Below are positions 25,256 through 32,634 of a DNA stretch of 32,634 bases, piece after piece (within the stretch, counting starts at the first letter, position 1; every line of letters starts with the position of its first letter). The notes under the pieces are model-generated. The model searched no databases. It saw only the letters and a program-made list of their open reading frames with translations, and was not told the DNA's origin. The translations under genes and the position numbers were made by a program. The DNA comes from Alkalibacter mobilis (lineage in GTDB: Bacteria; Bacillota; Clostridia; Eubacteriales; Alkalibacteraceae): assembly GCF_015594845.1 (NCBI RefSeq), contig NZ_JADNRK010000023.1:1-32634 (forward strand). The letters run 5' to 3'.

Positions 25256-28147
25256 TCATCTTATTTTCTCAGCCAATAAGTTATATAGATCATCTTTTGT
25301 GTTTTGACTTCGGATTTTTTCTAGAGTTTCATTTGATTTAATAATTTTTATCAGGCTATTTATCAACTTAATATCATTCCCCCTGACTATAGGCACAAAT
25401 ATAATATCTACTTTTCTTCCTTCTTGATCCCATACTATTTCTTTTTTAAGCTTAATTACCATTAAAACTGTATCATTTACATATACAGGCATCCCATGGG
25501 GTATGGCAACTCCACCTTTTGCAAAAGTAGTGTTCATATCTTCACGTTGTTGCAGCGACTTCAAATATTCTTTTTGAACATAACCTTTATTATAAAGCAT
25601 AGAATAAGCATCTTCTAAAAGCTTATCTTTTGAGTCATATTTTTTGTTTAATAAGATAAAGTCTTTATTTAGAGCTTTCTTTTTCCCATCTATATTCCCT
25701 TTGTTTATCATCAATTCAAAATACTTGCTGCCAATCAATTCCTCACTATATTGTATGTATGCAACTCCTTCAACTTCAGGGTTGATAGTTCCTACAATAG
25801 CAATAATATTAAACCTCGATTTAAGATTTTGAATCTCCTCTTTCATATCCTGAGACATCATTCCCATAGATATTACCTGTACTTTGCTGTAAACCTCTTG
25901 AATCTTTTGTTTTATCTTTCCAGCCATGCCATGTCCCGTGAGGCAAGCAGCGACAATTATCGAGGTCTTATCCAAGTCATGTCCATATTCCGGCTCTGCC
26001 AACGCATATCTTGAGTTGATTATATTAAAATAAATGATATCTAAGGTTTCTTCCGACAAATATGCTTTTCTAACTGCATCGATTAAAGTTACAATGTCCA
26101 CCTTGTCTATCGTTCTTGTCTTTATCCCTGTTCTTTTTGTGACAATATCGCCTATATTTACGAGTGATCCCATGTCCGAAAAAAATAAAATTCCGTTTCC
26201 ATTGTCAATTATTTTAGACATCTCAATTGTTTTTTCAAATATTTTTGATGGATTTTCGCTTAAAGGCATATCTATAGCAATTGGAAAATCAACATTCATC
26301 AATTTATTGACTACCGCAATCATCTCGCTTGCAACTCTGCCATGTGATAATACAATTACTCCTATCCTATCATCCTTGACTTCATTATGCTTCATAGCTT
26401 TTAGATACATCGCAATAAAGCCAACCTCGTCATCAGGAATACCAAGAGAATATTCCACTTCTAATAGCTCTGCCAATTTTCTTGCTGATTCGTATTCAAC
26501 TTGATATTGGGACTTAATCTTGTTTAAATTAGGATTTATAATACTATGCTTATACCTAATCCTTTGTAAGGCTTCATGAATATGAATGCACAAGTGATTT
26601 AAAATATTTTTGTTTACTGTGTCAAAATTCTCCTGATTCTTCAAATAATAAATAAATTCTTCAATTATATTTAAAAGTTTTCGATCCACAAAACTTTCGA
26701 TTTTTTCATCATTTAATATAGAACCTTCCGTAGACCCAGTTTCGATTTTATTAAATGCATTCAAAACGTATGTCCACAATATATTCTTAGTTTCTTCTGA
26801 GCCTATGTCAAGTTTTTTTATTTCAAAGTATTTGTCTTCTATCTGGTGGTATATGTCCCTAGAATAATCATATCCTCCACTACTTCCTTTGTTGATTATT
26901 TCTTTTCGGCTATTTCTGTTTGGCAAGAACACTGCATTATTAACTAAGCTTTTAATTTTTAAAATCCTTCTGTCATCAAAGTTCAGGCTTTCGCTAAATA
27001 TATTGTTGTAAAGTATTTCATTTAATCCAATGTGAATCTCTTCAGATTTAAGATTCAAATTTTCAACGTAAGCATTTGCGCAAGTCACTTTGACTTCACT
27101 TTTCAGCTGACCAATATTCCCATGATATTTTTTTAGCAAAAAAGCTTCCAAAACCTTGGAGTCTACAAATATCTTAAGCCCTGTCCTATTGCATTCCTCT
27201 TGAAAAAAATGGTACACAAGCTCAAGCTTTTCTTCTATACTTCGGCTTTCAAGTGCCGGTATATCTATAATCATATTAATTCTTCTCCGAAAACTTACAA
27301 GCAACGAAGACTCTATATTCTCCGTTGTTGCACATATAAATATTACTTTAGCGCTTCTTTCATTATAAGTTTCTCCAAGCCTTCTGTATTTCCCTTTGTC
27401 TAGAAGCGTAAATAAAATCTCTTGCCCTTCAGGGGGCAATCTATGGACTTCATCAAGAAACAGAACCCCATTATCTGCTTTTTCGACCAACCCGGGTGCA
27501 TCAGACTCTGCTCCGGTAAAAGAGCCTTTTTTGTATCCGTATAATATAGACAAAAGTAGTTGCGGATTGTCTGCATAATCTGCACAATTCAAAGTAATAT
27601 ACGGCGCATCATCTGCTATTACATTATTATTTAAAGCAAAATCATACATACAATCTGCAAACAAGGTCTTTCCTGTTCCACTTTCACCTACTATCAAAGT
27701 TGATAATCCAAACGGAGGATAAAGTATTGAAGCTTTGGCATGCTTGATACTCTTAACAAGACTTTTGTCAAAACCAATAAGTTTGCTGAATGTATTTTCC
27801 CTACCAACAGCCTCAAAATCTAAAGAATATTTTTCAAGATGAACAGGTAAATTTTCTATCAGCTCTTCTGCATATGACACCGTGATAAGTGGATCAAATT
27901 TCTTAAGCTCAATAAAAATATCATCGCTTGAGATTTCTTGGTTTTTAGAAACAATATCTACCACTAATTTCGCCAACGCTTCTTTTTTACGTTCTCTAGA
28001 GTTTGGTATGCCCATTTTTTTGCGCATATTAGTTACTGTTTCTCTTAATACATCTAGTCTTTCTGCTATTTCCTTATCGGTTAGAGGATTTAACTCATCT
28101 TCGTTTTTAATTATATCCTGTATTCTCTCTTCATTGCCAGTTTCCAA
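25256..28147 (-). CDS. LevR-like sigma-54 activator with PRD and PTS EIIA domains
   Basis: A 963-residue transcription activator. Order of domains: N-terminal helix-turn-helix (about 20-60), AAA+ sigma-54 activation domain with Walker A GESGTGKT (154-161), GSFTGA (208-213, a variant of GAFTGA), Walker B G-V-L-F-L-D-E (227-233) and arginine region F-R-R-R (286-289). Then come a PRD (His518/His524), an EIIA-Man-like domain (I-V-L-S-H-G, His602), and a C-terminal EIIA-fructose-type domain (V-A-I-P-H-G, His884). The usual second PRD His is replaced by Tyr581 (D-E-V-G-F-I-A-M-Y-L). The start is TTG 28147 after GCGGAGG. It should open the -24/-12 promoter before the EIIB gene, with activity set by PTS phosphorylation. 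Confidence 0.9.
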   Translation of the reverse strand: METGNEERIQDIIKNEDELNPLTDKEIAERLDVLRETVTNMRKKMGIPNSRERKKEALAKLVVDIVSKNQEISSDDIFIELKKFDPLITVSYAEELIENLPVHLEKYSLDFEAVGRENTFSKLIGFDKSLVKSIKHAKASILYPPFGLSTLIVGESGTGKTLFADCMYDFALNNNVIADDAPYITLNCADYADNPQLLLSILYGYKKGSFTGAESDAPGLVEKADNGVLFLDEVHRLPPEGQEILFTLLDKGKYRRLGETYNERSAKVIFICATTENIESSLLVSFRRRINMIIDIPALESRSIEEKLELVYHFFQEECNRTGLKIFVDSKVLEAFLLKKYHGNIGQLKSEVKVTCANAYVENLNLKSEEIHIGLNEILYNNIFSESLNFDDRRILKIKSLVNNAVFLPNRNSRKEIINKGSSGGYDYSRDIYHQIEDKYFEIKKLDIGSEETKNILWTYVLNAFNKIETGSTEGSILNDEKIESFVDRKLLNIIEEFIYYLKNQENFDTVNKNILNHLCIHIHEALQRIRYKHSIINPNLNKIKSQYQVEYESARKLAELLEVEYSLGIPDDEVGFIAMYLKAMKHNEVKDDRIGVIVLSHGRVASEMIAVVNKLMNVDFPIAIDMPLSENPSKIFEKTIEMSKIIDNGNGILFFSDMGSLVNIGDIVTKRTGIKTRTIDKVDIVTLIDAVRKAYLSEETLDIIYFNIINSRYALAEPEYGHDLDKTSIIVAACLTGHGMAGKIKQKIQEVYSKVQVISMGMMSQDMKEEIQNLKSRFNIIAIVGTINPEVEGVAYIQYSEELIGSKYFELMINKGNIDGKKKALNKDFILLNKKYDSKDKLLEDAYSMLYNKGYVQKEYLKSLQQREDMNTTFAKGGVAIPHGMPVYVNDTVLMVIKLKKEIVWDQEGRKVDIIFVPIVRGNDIKLINSLIKIIKSNETLEKIRSQNTKDDLYNLLAEKIR

Positions 28148-28166
28148 CTCAGTACCTCCGCAAGTT

Positions 28167-29000
28167 CTATATCATATTATTAGATCCTACCAACCTTATA
28201 TTCTCGATTAGTTTTTCTTTGTAACCATTATATAATATATCATTGGCCTCAACAATTCTAATTGATTTCTTGCTCTTAACGCACTCTATCAATTTGTCCG
28301 ATGCTGCTAAATCCAAATCAGTAAATAAGTTGATCTTATTTATACCAAATTCGACACATCTTTTTATATTTTTATCCCCCGTACCCGATGAACCGTGAAG
28401 CACTAAGGGAACGAGTATTTCTCTTTTAATTGCTTTTAGTAAATCAAAATCAATTTTCGGATCCCCAGTATAAACGCCATGTGACGTTCCTATCGCTACC
28501 GCCAAGCAGTCAACCTGCGTTTCTTTTACAAAAGACACCGCTTCGTCAACTTTCGTTAGTCCACTGTCTCTTGTATCTGCATAGTCCTTACCCTGTCCAA
28601 CATGTCCAAGCTCTGCCTCTACTGTCACTCCTACTGCATGAGCTATCTTGACTATTTCCTTAACTTCTTTCACATTTTCTTTATAAGGCATTTTTGACCT
28701 GTCAACCATTACAGAGCTGTATCCTGCTTTAATTGCTTTTATAACTTGGTCAAAACTATCACTATGGTCTAAATGAATCGCCACTGGTGTTTTCGACTCT
28801 TTTGCAAATTTTCTTGCCACATAACCAAACTCTTCGATGTCAGCCATAACAGGATACAGTGCCAAAATTAAAGGCGATTTTTCTTGTTCAGCTGCAGATA
28901 TCGCTGCTTTAATCGTATCTTCATTCCACGCATTTGGTGCCACGACTGCATAATTTCTTTTATTAGCCTCATCTAGAAGCTCTTTCATCGTTACAATCAT
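28167..29000 (-). CDS. class II ketose-bisphosphate aldolase (fructose/tagatose-bisphosphate type)
   Basis: A 277-residue zinc aldolase. Catalytic Asp78 and zinc His79 lie in A-I-H-L-D-H-S, Glu130 in E-A-E-L-G-H-V-G, further zinc ligands are His174 (S-H-G-V-Y) and His202 (V-L-H-G-S-S-G), and phosphate-binding Asn224 precedes L-F-T-D-L. The G-H-V-G-Q-G variant of the usual GHVGG, and L-F-T-D in place of I-A-T-E or I-D-T-D, suggest a substrate other than plain fructose- or tagatose-bisphosphate. GGAGG lies 8 nt before the ATG. It follows the dehydrogenase gene by 23 nt and would split the phosphorylated product of the PTS pathway. Confidence 0.85.
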   Translation of the reverse strand: MIVTMKELLDEANKRNYAVVAPNAWNEDTIKAAISAAEQEKSPLILALYPVMADIEEFGYVARKFAKESKTPVAIHLDHSDSFDQVIKAIKAGYSSVMVDRSKMPYKENVKEVKEIVKIAHAVGVTVEAELGHVGQGKDYADTRDSGLTKVDEAVSFVKETQVDCLAVAIGTSHGVYTGDPKIDFDLLKAIKREILVPLVLHGSSGTGDKNIKRCVEFGINKINLFTDLDLAASDKLIECVKSKKSIRIVEANDILYNGYKEKLIENIRLVGSNNMI

Positions 29001-29023
29001 AATATAGCCTCCGGTCTATAGTT

Positions 29024-30109
29024 TTATTTTTTTATGTTCAGGCATGTTCTTAATGATTTTTCTTGAAAAAACGGAAGCATATATTCTCTTAATATATCAG
29101 CCGATCCTTTGGAAACATCATATCGCTGTCCTGCTATATGGGGCGTGAGTATTACATTGTCGAGTTTTAAAAGTTCACTGTCCAGCTCAAGTGGCTCTTT
29201 CCAAAATACATCTAATGCAGCTCCTGCAATTTTCTTTGTCTTCAACGCATTTATAAGTGCAATCTCGTCGATTATCTCTCCTCTTGCGACATTTATAAAA
29301 TATGCTGAAGGCTTCATCATTTCAAACATTTTATCATCTATCAAATTTTTATTGCTCTCCACAGGAGGTATATGCAGTGTTATAAAGTCGCTTGACGATA
29401 TCAATTCTTCGAGGCTCAAGCATCTTCCGTATTCTTCAACTTTTTCTTTCGCTAGAAAAGGATCGTAAATTTGCACATCAAATCCTATTCCTTTTGCTTT
29501 TTCCGCAACCTTCTTTCCTATTTTGCCAAGTCCCACAACACCAAATTTTTTTCCTTTTATTACAGGACCTCTAAATGAGTAAAACTCCTCCCATACAGGT
29601 TCTTCTCTATTTATATCTTTATACCACCTGCCTTGCCTGACATATGAATCTGCTTTTAAAATATTCCTTGCAAGCGCTAGCGCAAATGTTATAGTTATGT
29701 CCGAAACCGGTTCAACGGATCTTCCTGGAGCATTGAATATGTATATGCCCTTTTTAGTAGCGTAGTCCATATTGATATTTACTGCATCTGATCTACAGCA
29801 TCCGATTGCTATCAAGTCTTTTCCTGCATCGATTACCTGTTTTGTAATTGGCGCCGTATGGGTTATCAATACGTTGACGCCATCTATCCTATCAATTATT
29901 TCTTCAGGAGTACCGCAATATTCATTTACAGTATCATCTCCAATGTCATCTTTTTTGTCCCTGCTCATAGGTTTATCCATGACTATTGTATGGGCAACGG
30001 TCTCATACTCATATCCTTTCAAAACATCTTTCATTGCACTTTCAAGATGTTCAGTGCTTACCCAGTCATCTCCAACTATAAGAACTTTTAATTTATTTGG
30101 CATATTCAT
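29024..30109 (-). CDS. D-isomer-specific 2-hydroxyacid dehydrogenase (NAD-dependent)
   Basis: A 361-residue enzyme of the phosphoglycerate/lactate dehydrogenase group. The NAD fold is shown by G-L-G-K-I-G (193-198). Catalytic residues are Arg276 (N-V-A-R-G-E), Glu305 (F-W-K-E-P) and His324 (L-T-P-H-I-A-G). The start is set at ATG 30109, 8 nt after GGAGG; the TTG five codons upstream overlaps that site. Length exceeds typical glyoxylate or lactate dehydrogenases by about 30 residues, mainly in the N-terminal part. Its presence in a sugar PTS operon is unexpected and points to a sugar acid or hydroxy-acid intermediate. Confidence 0.85.
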   Translation of the reverse strand: MNMPNKLKVLIVGDDWVSTEHLESAMKDVLKGYEYETVAHTIVMDKPMSRDKKDDIGDDTVNEYCGTPEEIIDRIDGVNVLITHTAPITKQVIDAGKDLIAIGCCRSDAVNINMDYATKKGIYIFNAPGRSVEPVSDITITFALALARNILKADSYVRQGRWYKDINREEPVWEEFYSFRGPVIKGKKFGVVGLGKIGKKVAEKAKGIGFDVQIYDPFLAKEKVEEYGRCLSLEELISSSDFITLHIPPVESNKNLIDDKMFEMMKPSAYFINVARGEIIDEIALINALKTKKIAGAALDVFWKEPLELDSELLKLDNVILTPHIAGQRYDVSKGSADILREYMLPFFQEKSLRTCLNIKK

Positions 30110-30138
30110 AATATTATCCTCCAATTTTAATTTGCAAT

Positions 30139-30172
30139 TGGCCGTATATTCTTCATATAAAACATACGACCA
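30139..30172 (-). other. intercistronic hairpin between EIIA and dehydrogenase genes
   Basis: TGGCCGTAT (30139-30147) pairs with ATACGACCA (30164-30172) over 9 bp with one wobble. No T run follows on the minus strand, so it is more likely a processing or mRNA-stability element than a terminator. Confidence 0.35.
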
Positions 30173-30184
30173 TCAATTTTTTAT

Positions 30185-30652
30185 TTAAATTAAGATGTTC
30201 CCTACAAAGATCTTCTTTGCTTCTTCTTCGTCTTTCACATTATACAATATTTCTACATTACTCTTTTGTTTACAAAAATCAGCTATATTCCTAAGGTAAT
30301 TAATCTGATTGTCTTCTCCTTTTAGAGCCATGAAAAATACAACGCCCACGTCTACCTTGTTGCTTTTGTTGCTCATGTCAGCAAATTCCACAGGTCTGTC
30401 CAATATTGCCATTACAATTGCTGGGTGATTAACATTTACTGCGTCAGAATGTGGTATAGCTATACCGATTGATTCTGTTTGCAGACCGGTGGGAAACAAC
30501 TCTTCCCTATCCAACGTTGCTTGATAGTATTGTTCGTTTATGTATCCTTTAGACTTAAGATGATCAGATATTCTTTTGATTACTTCTTCTTTTGTGCTTA
30601 ATTTTTTTAACAGAAGAACGTCATGAAATACTTTTTCGCTAGCGTCGCTCAT
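30185..30652 (-). CDS. PTS EIIA protein, fructose/mannitol/galactitol type
   Basis: A 155-residue single-domain phosphocarrier. The phosphorylated residue is His68 in I-G-I-A-I-P-H-S-D, the signature of PTS EIIA type 2. The ATG lies 7 nt after AGAGGA. It would pass phosphate from HPr to the separate EIIB (32029-32328), and is similar in type to the EIIA domain at the C terminus of the regulator, so it may also signal to it. It is placed between the EIIC and dehydrogenase genes. Confidence 0.9.
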   Translation of the reverse strand: MSDASEKVFHDVLLLKKLSTKEEVIKRISDHLKSKGYINEQYYQATLDREELFPTGLQTESIGIAIPHSDAVNVNHPAIVMAILDRPVEFADMSNKSNKVDVGVVFFMALKGEDNQINYLRNIADFCKQKSNVEILYNVKDEEEAKKIFVGNILI

Positions 30653-30677
30653 TTAATCCTCTCCTATTATTCATTAA

Positions 30678-31952
30678 TTAAAATCCAAAAATCATCTGCA
30701 TTATTTTGTACACAAGGACCAACCCAGGAGTCCCTGCTGCGTCCCATGCTGATACCATTCCGCCGGAAGCATTATATCCGAGAGAAACCGCCAAATCCGT
30801 CATCGGTCCAGCCATAATGGTTGCACCCCAGCAGAAGAAACAAATAATTATTGATAATGTTATTATATTGTGAAATATATTGCCTTCTGTTATAGCATTT
30901 ACTGCAGCGCTTTCCCATAATACGATAATTAAGCTGATTGAGGCTATCATTTGATTGCCCGGCAATGCCAAAGATATTAACAAAGCAATTGGATACATTA
31001 TCAGTGTAGTTGGTATAACAGCACTGTGTCCAATTACAGTGGAACAGTCCAGCGCAATTCTTATATCATCTCTTTTTAATTTTCCTGAAAGTATCTTTCT
31101 AGCTGACTTAATTATCGGAAACCATCCTTCAACTAATATTGCACACATTCTTGGCATCAAAAGAAACGCAGCTGCCATTTTTACGCCTAGAAGGAGAGAT
31201 CCCATAATGCCAATTTGGCTGAATAGTCCTATGGCAATACCTAGAATTGTTCCCATTACCGTCGTTTCCCCAAATATTCCGAATCTTTCCTCAACCACAG
31301 AGGCTTGTATGTTAATATCCTTTATTCCCGGAATCCTTCTTAAAACCCATACGATAGGCATGGCCATTACTGCTTGGAATGAAAAGTGCGTACCGTGAGG
31401 CCAAGATCCACCTGGAGGAAAATTGTTTATTTTTTCGATATAAGGCGCTGCTATGTCAGCTGCTTTGACGTCTATAATATGGAAGACGACAACTGCTAAC
31501 GTTGCTATCCAAATATTGCCTGTAGCAACTCCAACCATTCCGCCTAATAGCATCCCTCTCCAAGTATTAAAAACATCAACATACAGTGTCTGGGTAAATC
31601 TTATCGAAACCAAAAATACATTTATTATCAAGAATACGAATACTCCAAAATAACCATAAGGGTTACCAAAAGCATATCCAACTGTTCCCCATCCTATATC
31701 TACAATAGACTTATCCAGTCCGTATAAGTTTACTATGTTGCTTATAGGTTCTATCATTGCGCCTTGTATTATGTCTACTACAACAAATATACCTTGAAGG
31801 CCTATTGAAACTTTTAATGCACTTGTGATGCCTTTTTTTATTCCGACTTTCGCTAATATAGATACAATCAATATAATCCCTACTATCGTGACAGTAGAGT
31901 CAAATCCAAAGAATGATGATAATCCACTTGTTATTGAATCGATAAAACTCAT
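30678..31952 (-). CDS. PTS EIIC membrane permease, galactitol type
   Basis: A 424-residue polytopic membrane protein of the GatC type, with N-terminal F-F-G-F-D-S-T-V and K-V-G-I-K-K-G-I-T-S-A-L, a Y-A-F-G-N-P-Y-G-Y-F-G region and G-H-S-A-V-I-P in the C-terminal half. GatC-type permeases carry galactitol, other polyols and several C5 sugars; the exact substrate is open. The start follows GAGGGGGG. The 76-nt spacer to the EIIB gene holds a short palindrome but no terminator. Confidence 0.85.
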   Translation of the reverse strand: MSFIDSITSGLSSFFGFDSTVTIVGIILIVSILAKVGIKKGITSALKVSIGLQGIFVVVDIIQGAMIEPISNIVNLYGLDKSIVDIGWGTVGYAFGNPYGYFGVFVFLIINVFLVSIRFTQTLYVDVFNTWRGMLLGGMVGVATGNIWIATLAVVVFHIIDVKAADIAAPYIEKINNFPPGGSWPHGTHFSFQAVMAMPIVWVLRRIPGIKDINIQASVVEERFGIFGETTVMGTILGIAIGLFSQIGIMGSLLLGVKMAAAFLLMPRMCAILVEGWFPIIKSARKILSGKLKRDDIRIALDCSTVIGHSAVIPTTLIMYPIALLISLALPGNQMIASISLIIVLWESAAVNAITEGNIFHNIITLSIIICFFCWGATIMAGPMTDLAVSLGYNASGGMVSAWDAAGTPGLVLVYKIMQMIFGF

Positions 31953-32028
31953 TTATATCCCCCTCAACAAATTTAATAATTCATCTTTTAACTTAATCCT
32001 AAGGTTAACCTTCACACCAATACGGTGC

Positions 32029-32328
32029 CTATTGATTTTTCTTCAGTATGTCTACAATGTTGTCCAGAGCTTCTTTAGCCGCATTATCATCCAACATTAT
32101 CCCCAGAGCCCTAACTTGAGGAATTCCGTAATCCTTTTGTAGCTCTACTGTAGTAGCAAGAAGGTCTGCTCCGACAACTGCTTCTTCTAGGTCATTTACT
32201 TTGCTGATTTGAACTTTTACGTTTTTAAAACCTTCTGCCTTTAACCTATCTTCAATCTCCTCCCTTAAATAATTCGATGTACATATGCCTGCACCACAGC
32301 AACATACGATTTTAGTTGCATCTCTCAT
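32029..32328 (-). CDS. PTS EIIB protein, galactitol type
   Basis: A 99-residue phosphocarrier. The phospho-cysteine loop is C-C-C-G-A-G-I-C-T-S, with Cys11 aligned to the catalytic Cys of C-G-x-G-x-x-T-S in GatB-type proteins; the neighbouring extra cysteines (9, 10, 16) are unusual. First gene of the operon, start after GGAGG, about 50 nt past the sigma-54 promoter. Confidence 0.9.
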   Translation of the reverse strand: MRDATKIVCCCGAGICTSNYLREEIEDRLKAEGFKNVKVQISKVNDLEEAVVGADLLATTVELQKDYGIPQVRALGIMLDDNAAKEALDNIVDILKKNQ

Positions 32329-32383
32329 TTAATTCACCTCCAATTTTTTTTGATGTACAATTTTCACATCTTGCCTATTAATA

Positions 32384-32400
32384 ATGCAATATTCATGCCA
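32384..32400 (-). promoter_or_regulatory. sigma-54 (-24/-12) promoter of the PTS operon
   Basis: On the minus strand the sequence TTGGCATGAATATTGCAT has TGGCA and TTGC with the canonical 12-base interval between GG and GC. Transcription would start near 32374, giving a 5' leader of about 45 nt. The operon's own LevR-like activator fits this promoter type. Confidence 0.8.
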
Positions 32401-32442
32401 ATTCAAAGTAATCTAACAAAACCCTTATGCATCAAAGGACGT

Positions 32443-32502
32443 AATGTATTTCGTATTAGAATGTAATCATTCCAATCTTAAAATTAATTAATGTAATTAC
32501 AT
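32443..32502. promoter_or_regulatory. candidate upstream activator sites with AATGTA repeats
   Basis: AATGTA occurs at 32443, 32460 and 32490, the last inside the perfect palindrome ATGTAATTACAT (32491-32502). These lie about 50-115 bp upstream of the -24 box, the usual place for enhancer sites of sigma-54 activators. The rest of 32329-32507 holds no gene. Confidence 0.4.
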
Positions 32503-32507
32503 AATAT

Positions 32508-32634
32508 GATAAAGTCTATATAATGGTGTAAATTCAAAAATTAAAAAAATTGAGCCAAAAGGGTTCAACCTCGGATAAAATAGAGTTGTCGAAAAACCAT
32601 CAACCCGAGGAGGAAACCCAAATGACTCAGATTA
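32508..32634 (+). mobile_element. left end of an IS256-family insertion sequence (cut by window edge)
   Basis: The inverted repeat starts GATAAAGTCTATATAATG at 32508 and continues GTGTAAATTC, close to the IS256 terminal repeat as I recall it. GGGTT (32561-32565) and CCTCGG (32569-32574) pair with AACCC (32615-32619) and CCGAGG (32605-32610), so the transposase ribosome site GAGGAGG is inside a hairpin. The inner repeat GTGTAAATTC matches the right end of the decayed copy at 24678-24687. The rest of the element lies beyond the window. Confidence 0.75.
32622..32634 (+). CDS. IS256-family transposase, first four codons only
   Basis: The ATG at 32622 stands 8 nt after GAGGAGG and reads M-T-Q-I before the window ends. 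Assignment rests on the terminal repeat and leader upstream rather than on the protein. Confidence 0.5.

Noticed and set aside
32001-32012. Palindrome AAGGTTAACCTT between EIIB and EIIC genes
   Set aside because: No promoter, terminator or second copy nearby; could be chance in AT-rich spacer.

Overview
The window reads as a chromosomal segment of a low-GC, anaerobic Firmicute, probably class Clostridia or a Tissierellia-like relative. The evidence is strong AGGAGG-type ribosome sites, frequent TTG/GTG starts, AT-rich spacers, a LevR-type sigma-54 activator, a PTS, and corrinoid-methyltransferase-like genes. The genus cannot be fixed from sequence alone. No rRNA, tRNA or CRISPR array was found.

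Left block (1-8458, plus strand): a GPH-type MFS carrier, a YjiH-type membrane protein, two UroD-superfamily (MtaA/CmuA-like) proteins separated by a 39-residue ORF, then a large Fe-S/FMN/FAD old-yellow-enzyme-type oxidoreductase translationally coupled to an NTF2-like protein. The carrier and the second UroD protein are preceded by the same ~125-nt leader, with a covarying hairpin next to the ribosome site. This is the best candidate here for an undescribed regulatory RNA. The block looks like uptake and demethylation or reduction of a small methylated or unsaturated compound, but no corrinoid protein is present and the substrate is unknown.

Middle block (8523-22925, minus strand): thirteen closely packed genes, in transcription order two paralogous amidohydrolases, a peptide-type ABC transporter (binding protein, two permeases, two ATPases) with an M20D amidohydrolase between permease and ATPase genes, an M20 peptidase, DUF1177, AroM-family, an M29-like aminopeptidase and a PucR/CdaR-type regulator. 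It looks like import and stepwise hydrolysis of peptides or amide-linked compounds. A strong sigma-A-type promoter with an adjacent 14-bp palindrome sits before the binding protein, and a hairpin follows it. A bidirectional terminator separates this block from the left one.

Decayed region (23000-25208): an HNH endonuclease gene split by a one-base homopolymer frameshift, a degenerate IS256-type transposase remnant, and the truncated 5' part plus reverse-transcriptase fragment of a group II intron.

Right block (25256-32328, minus strand): a galactitol-type PTS (EIIB, EIIC, separate EIIA), a D-2-hydroxyacid dehydrogenase, a class II ketose-bisphosphate-type aldolase and a LevR-like activator as last gene. 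A canonical -24/-12 sigma-54 promoter precedes EIIB, so the operon probably encodes its own activator. The window ends in the left end of an IS256-family element whose transposase ribosome site lies in a hairpin.
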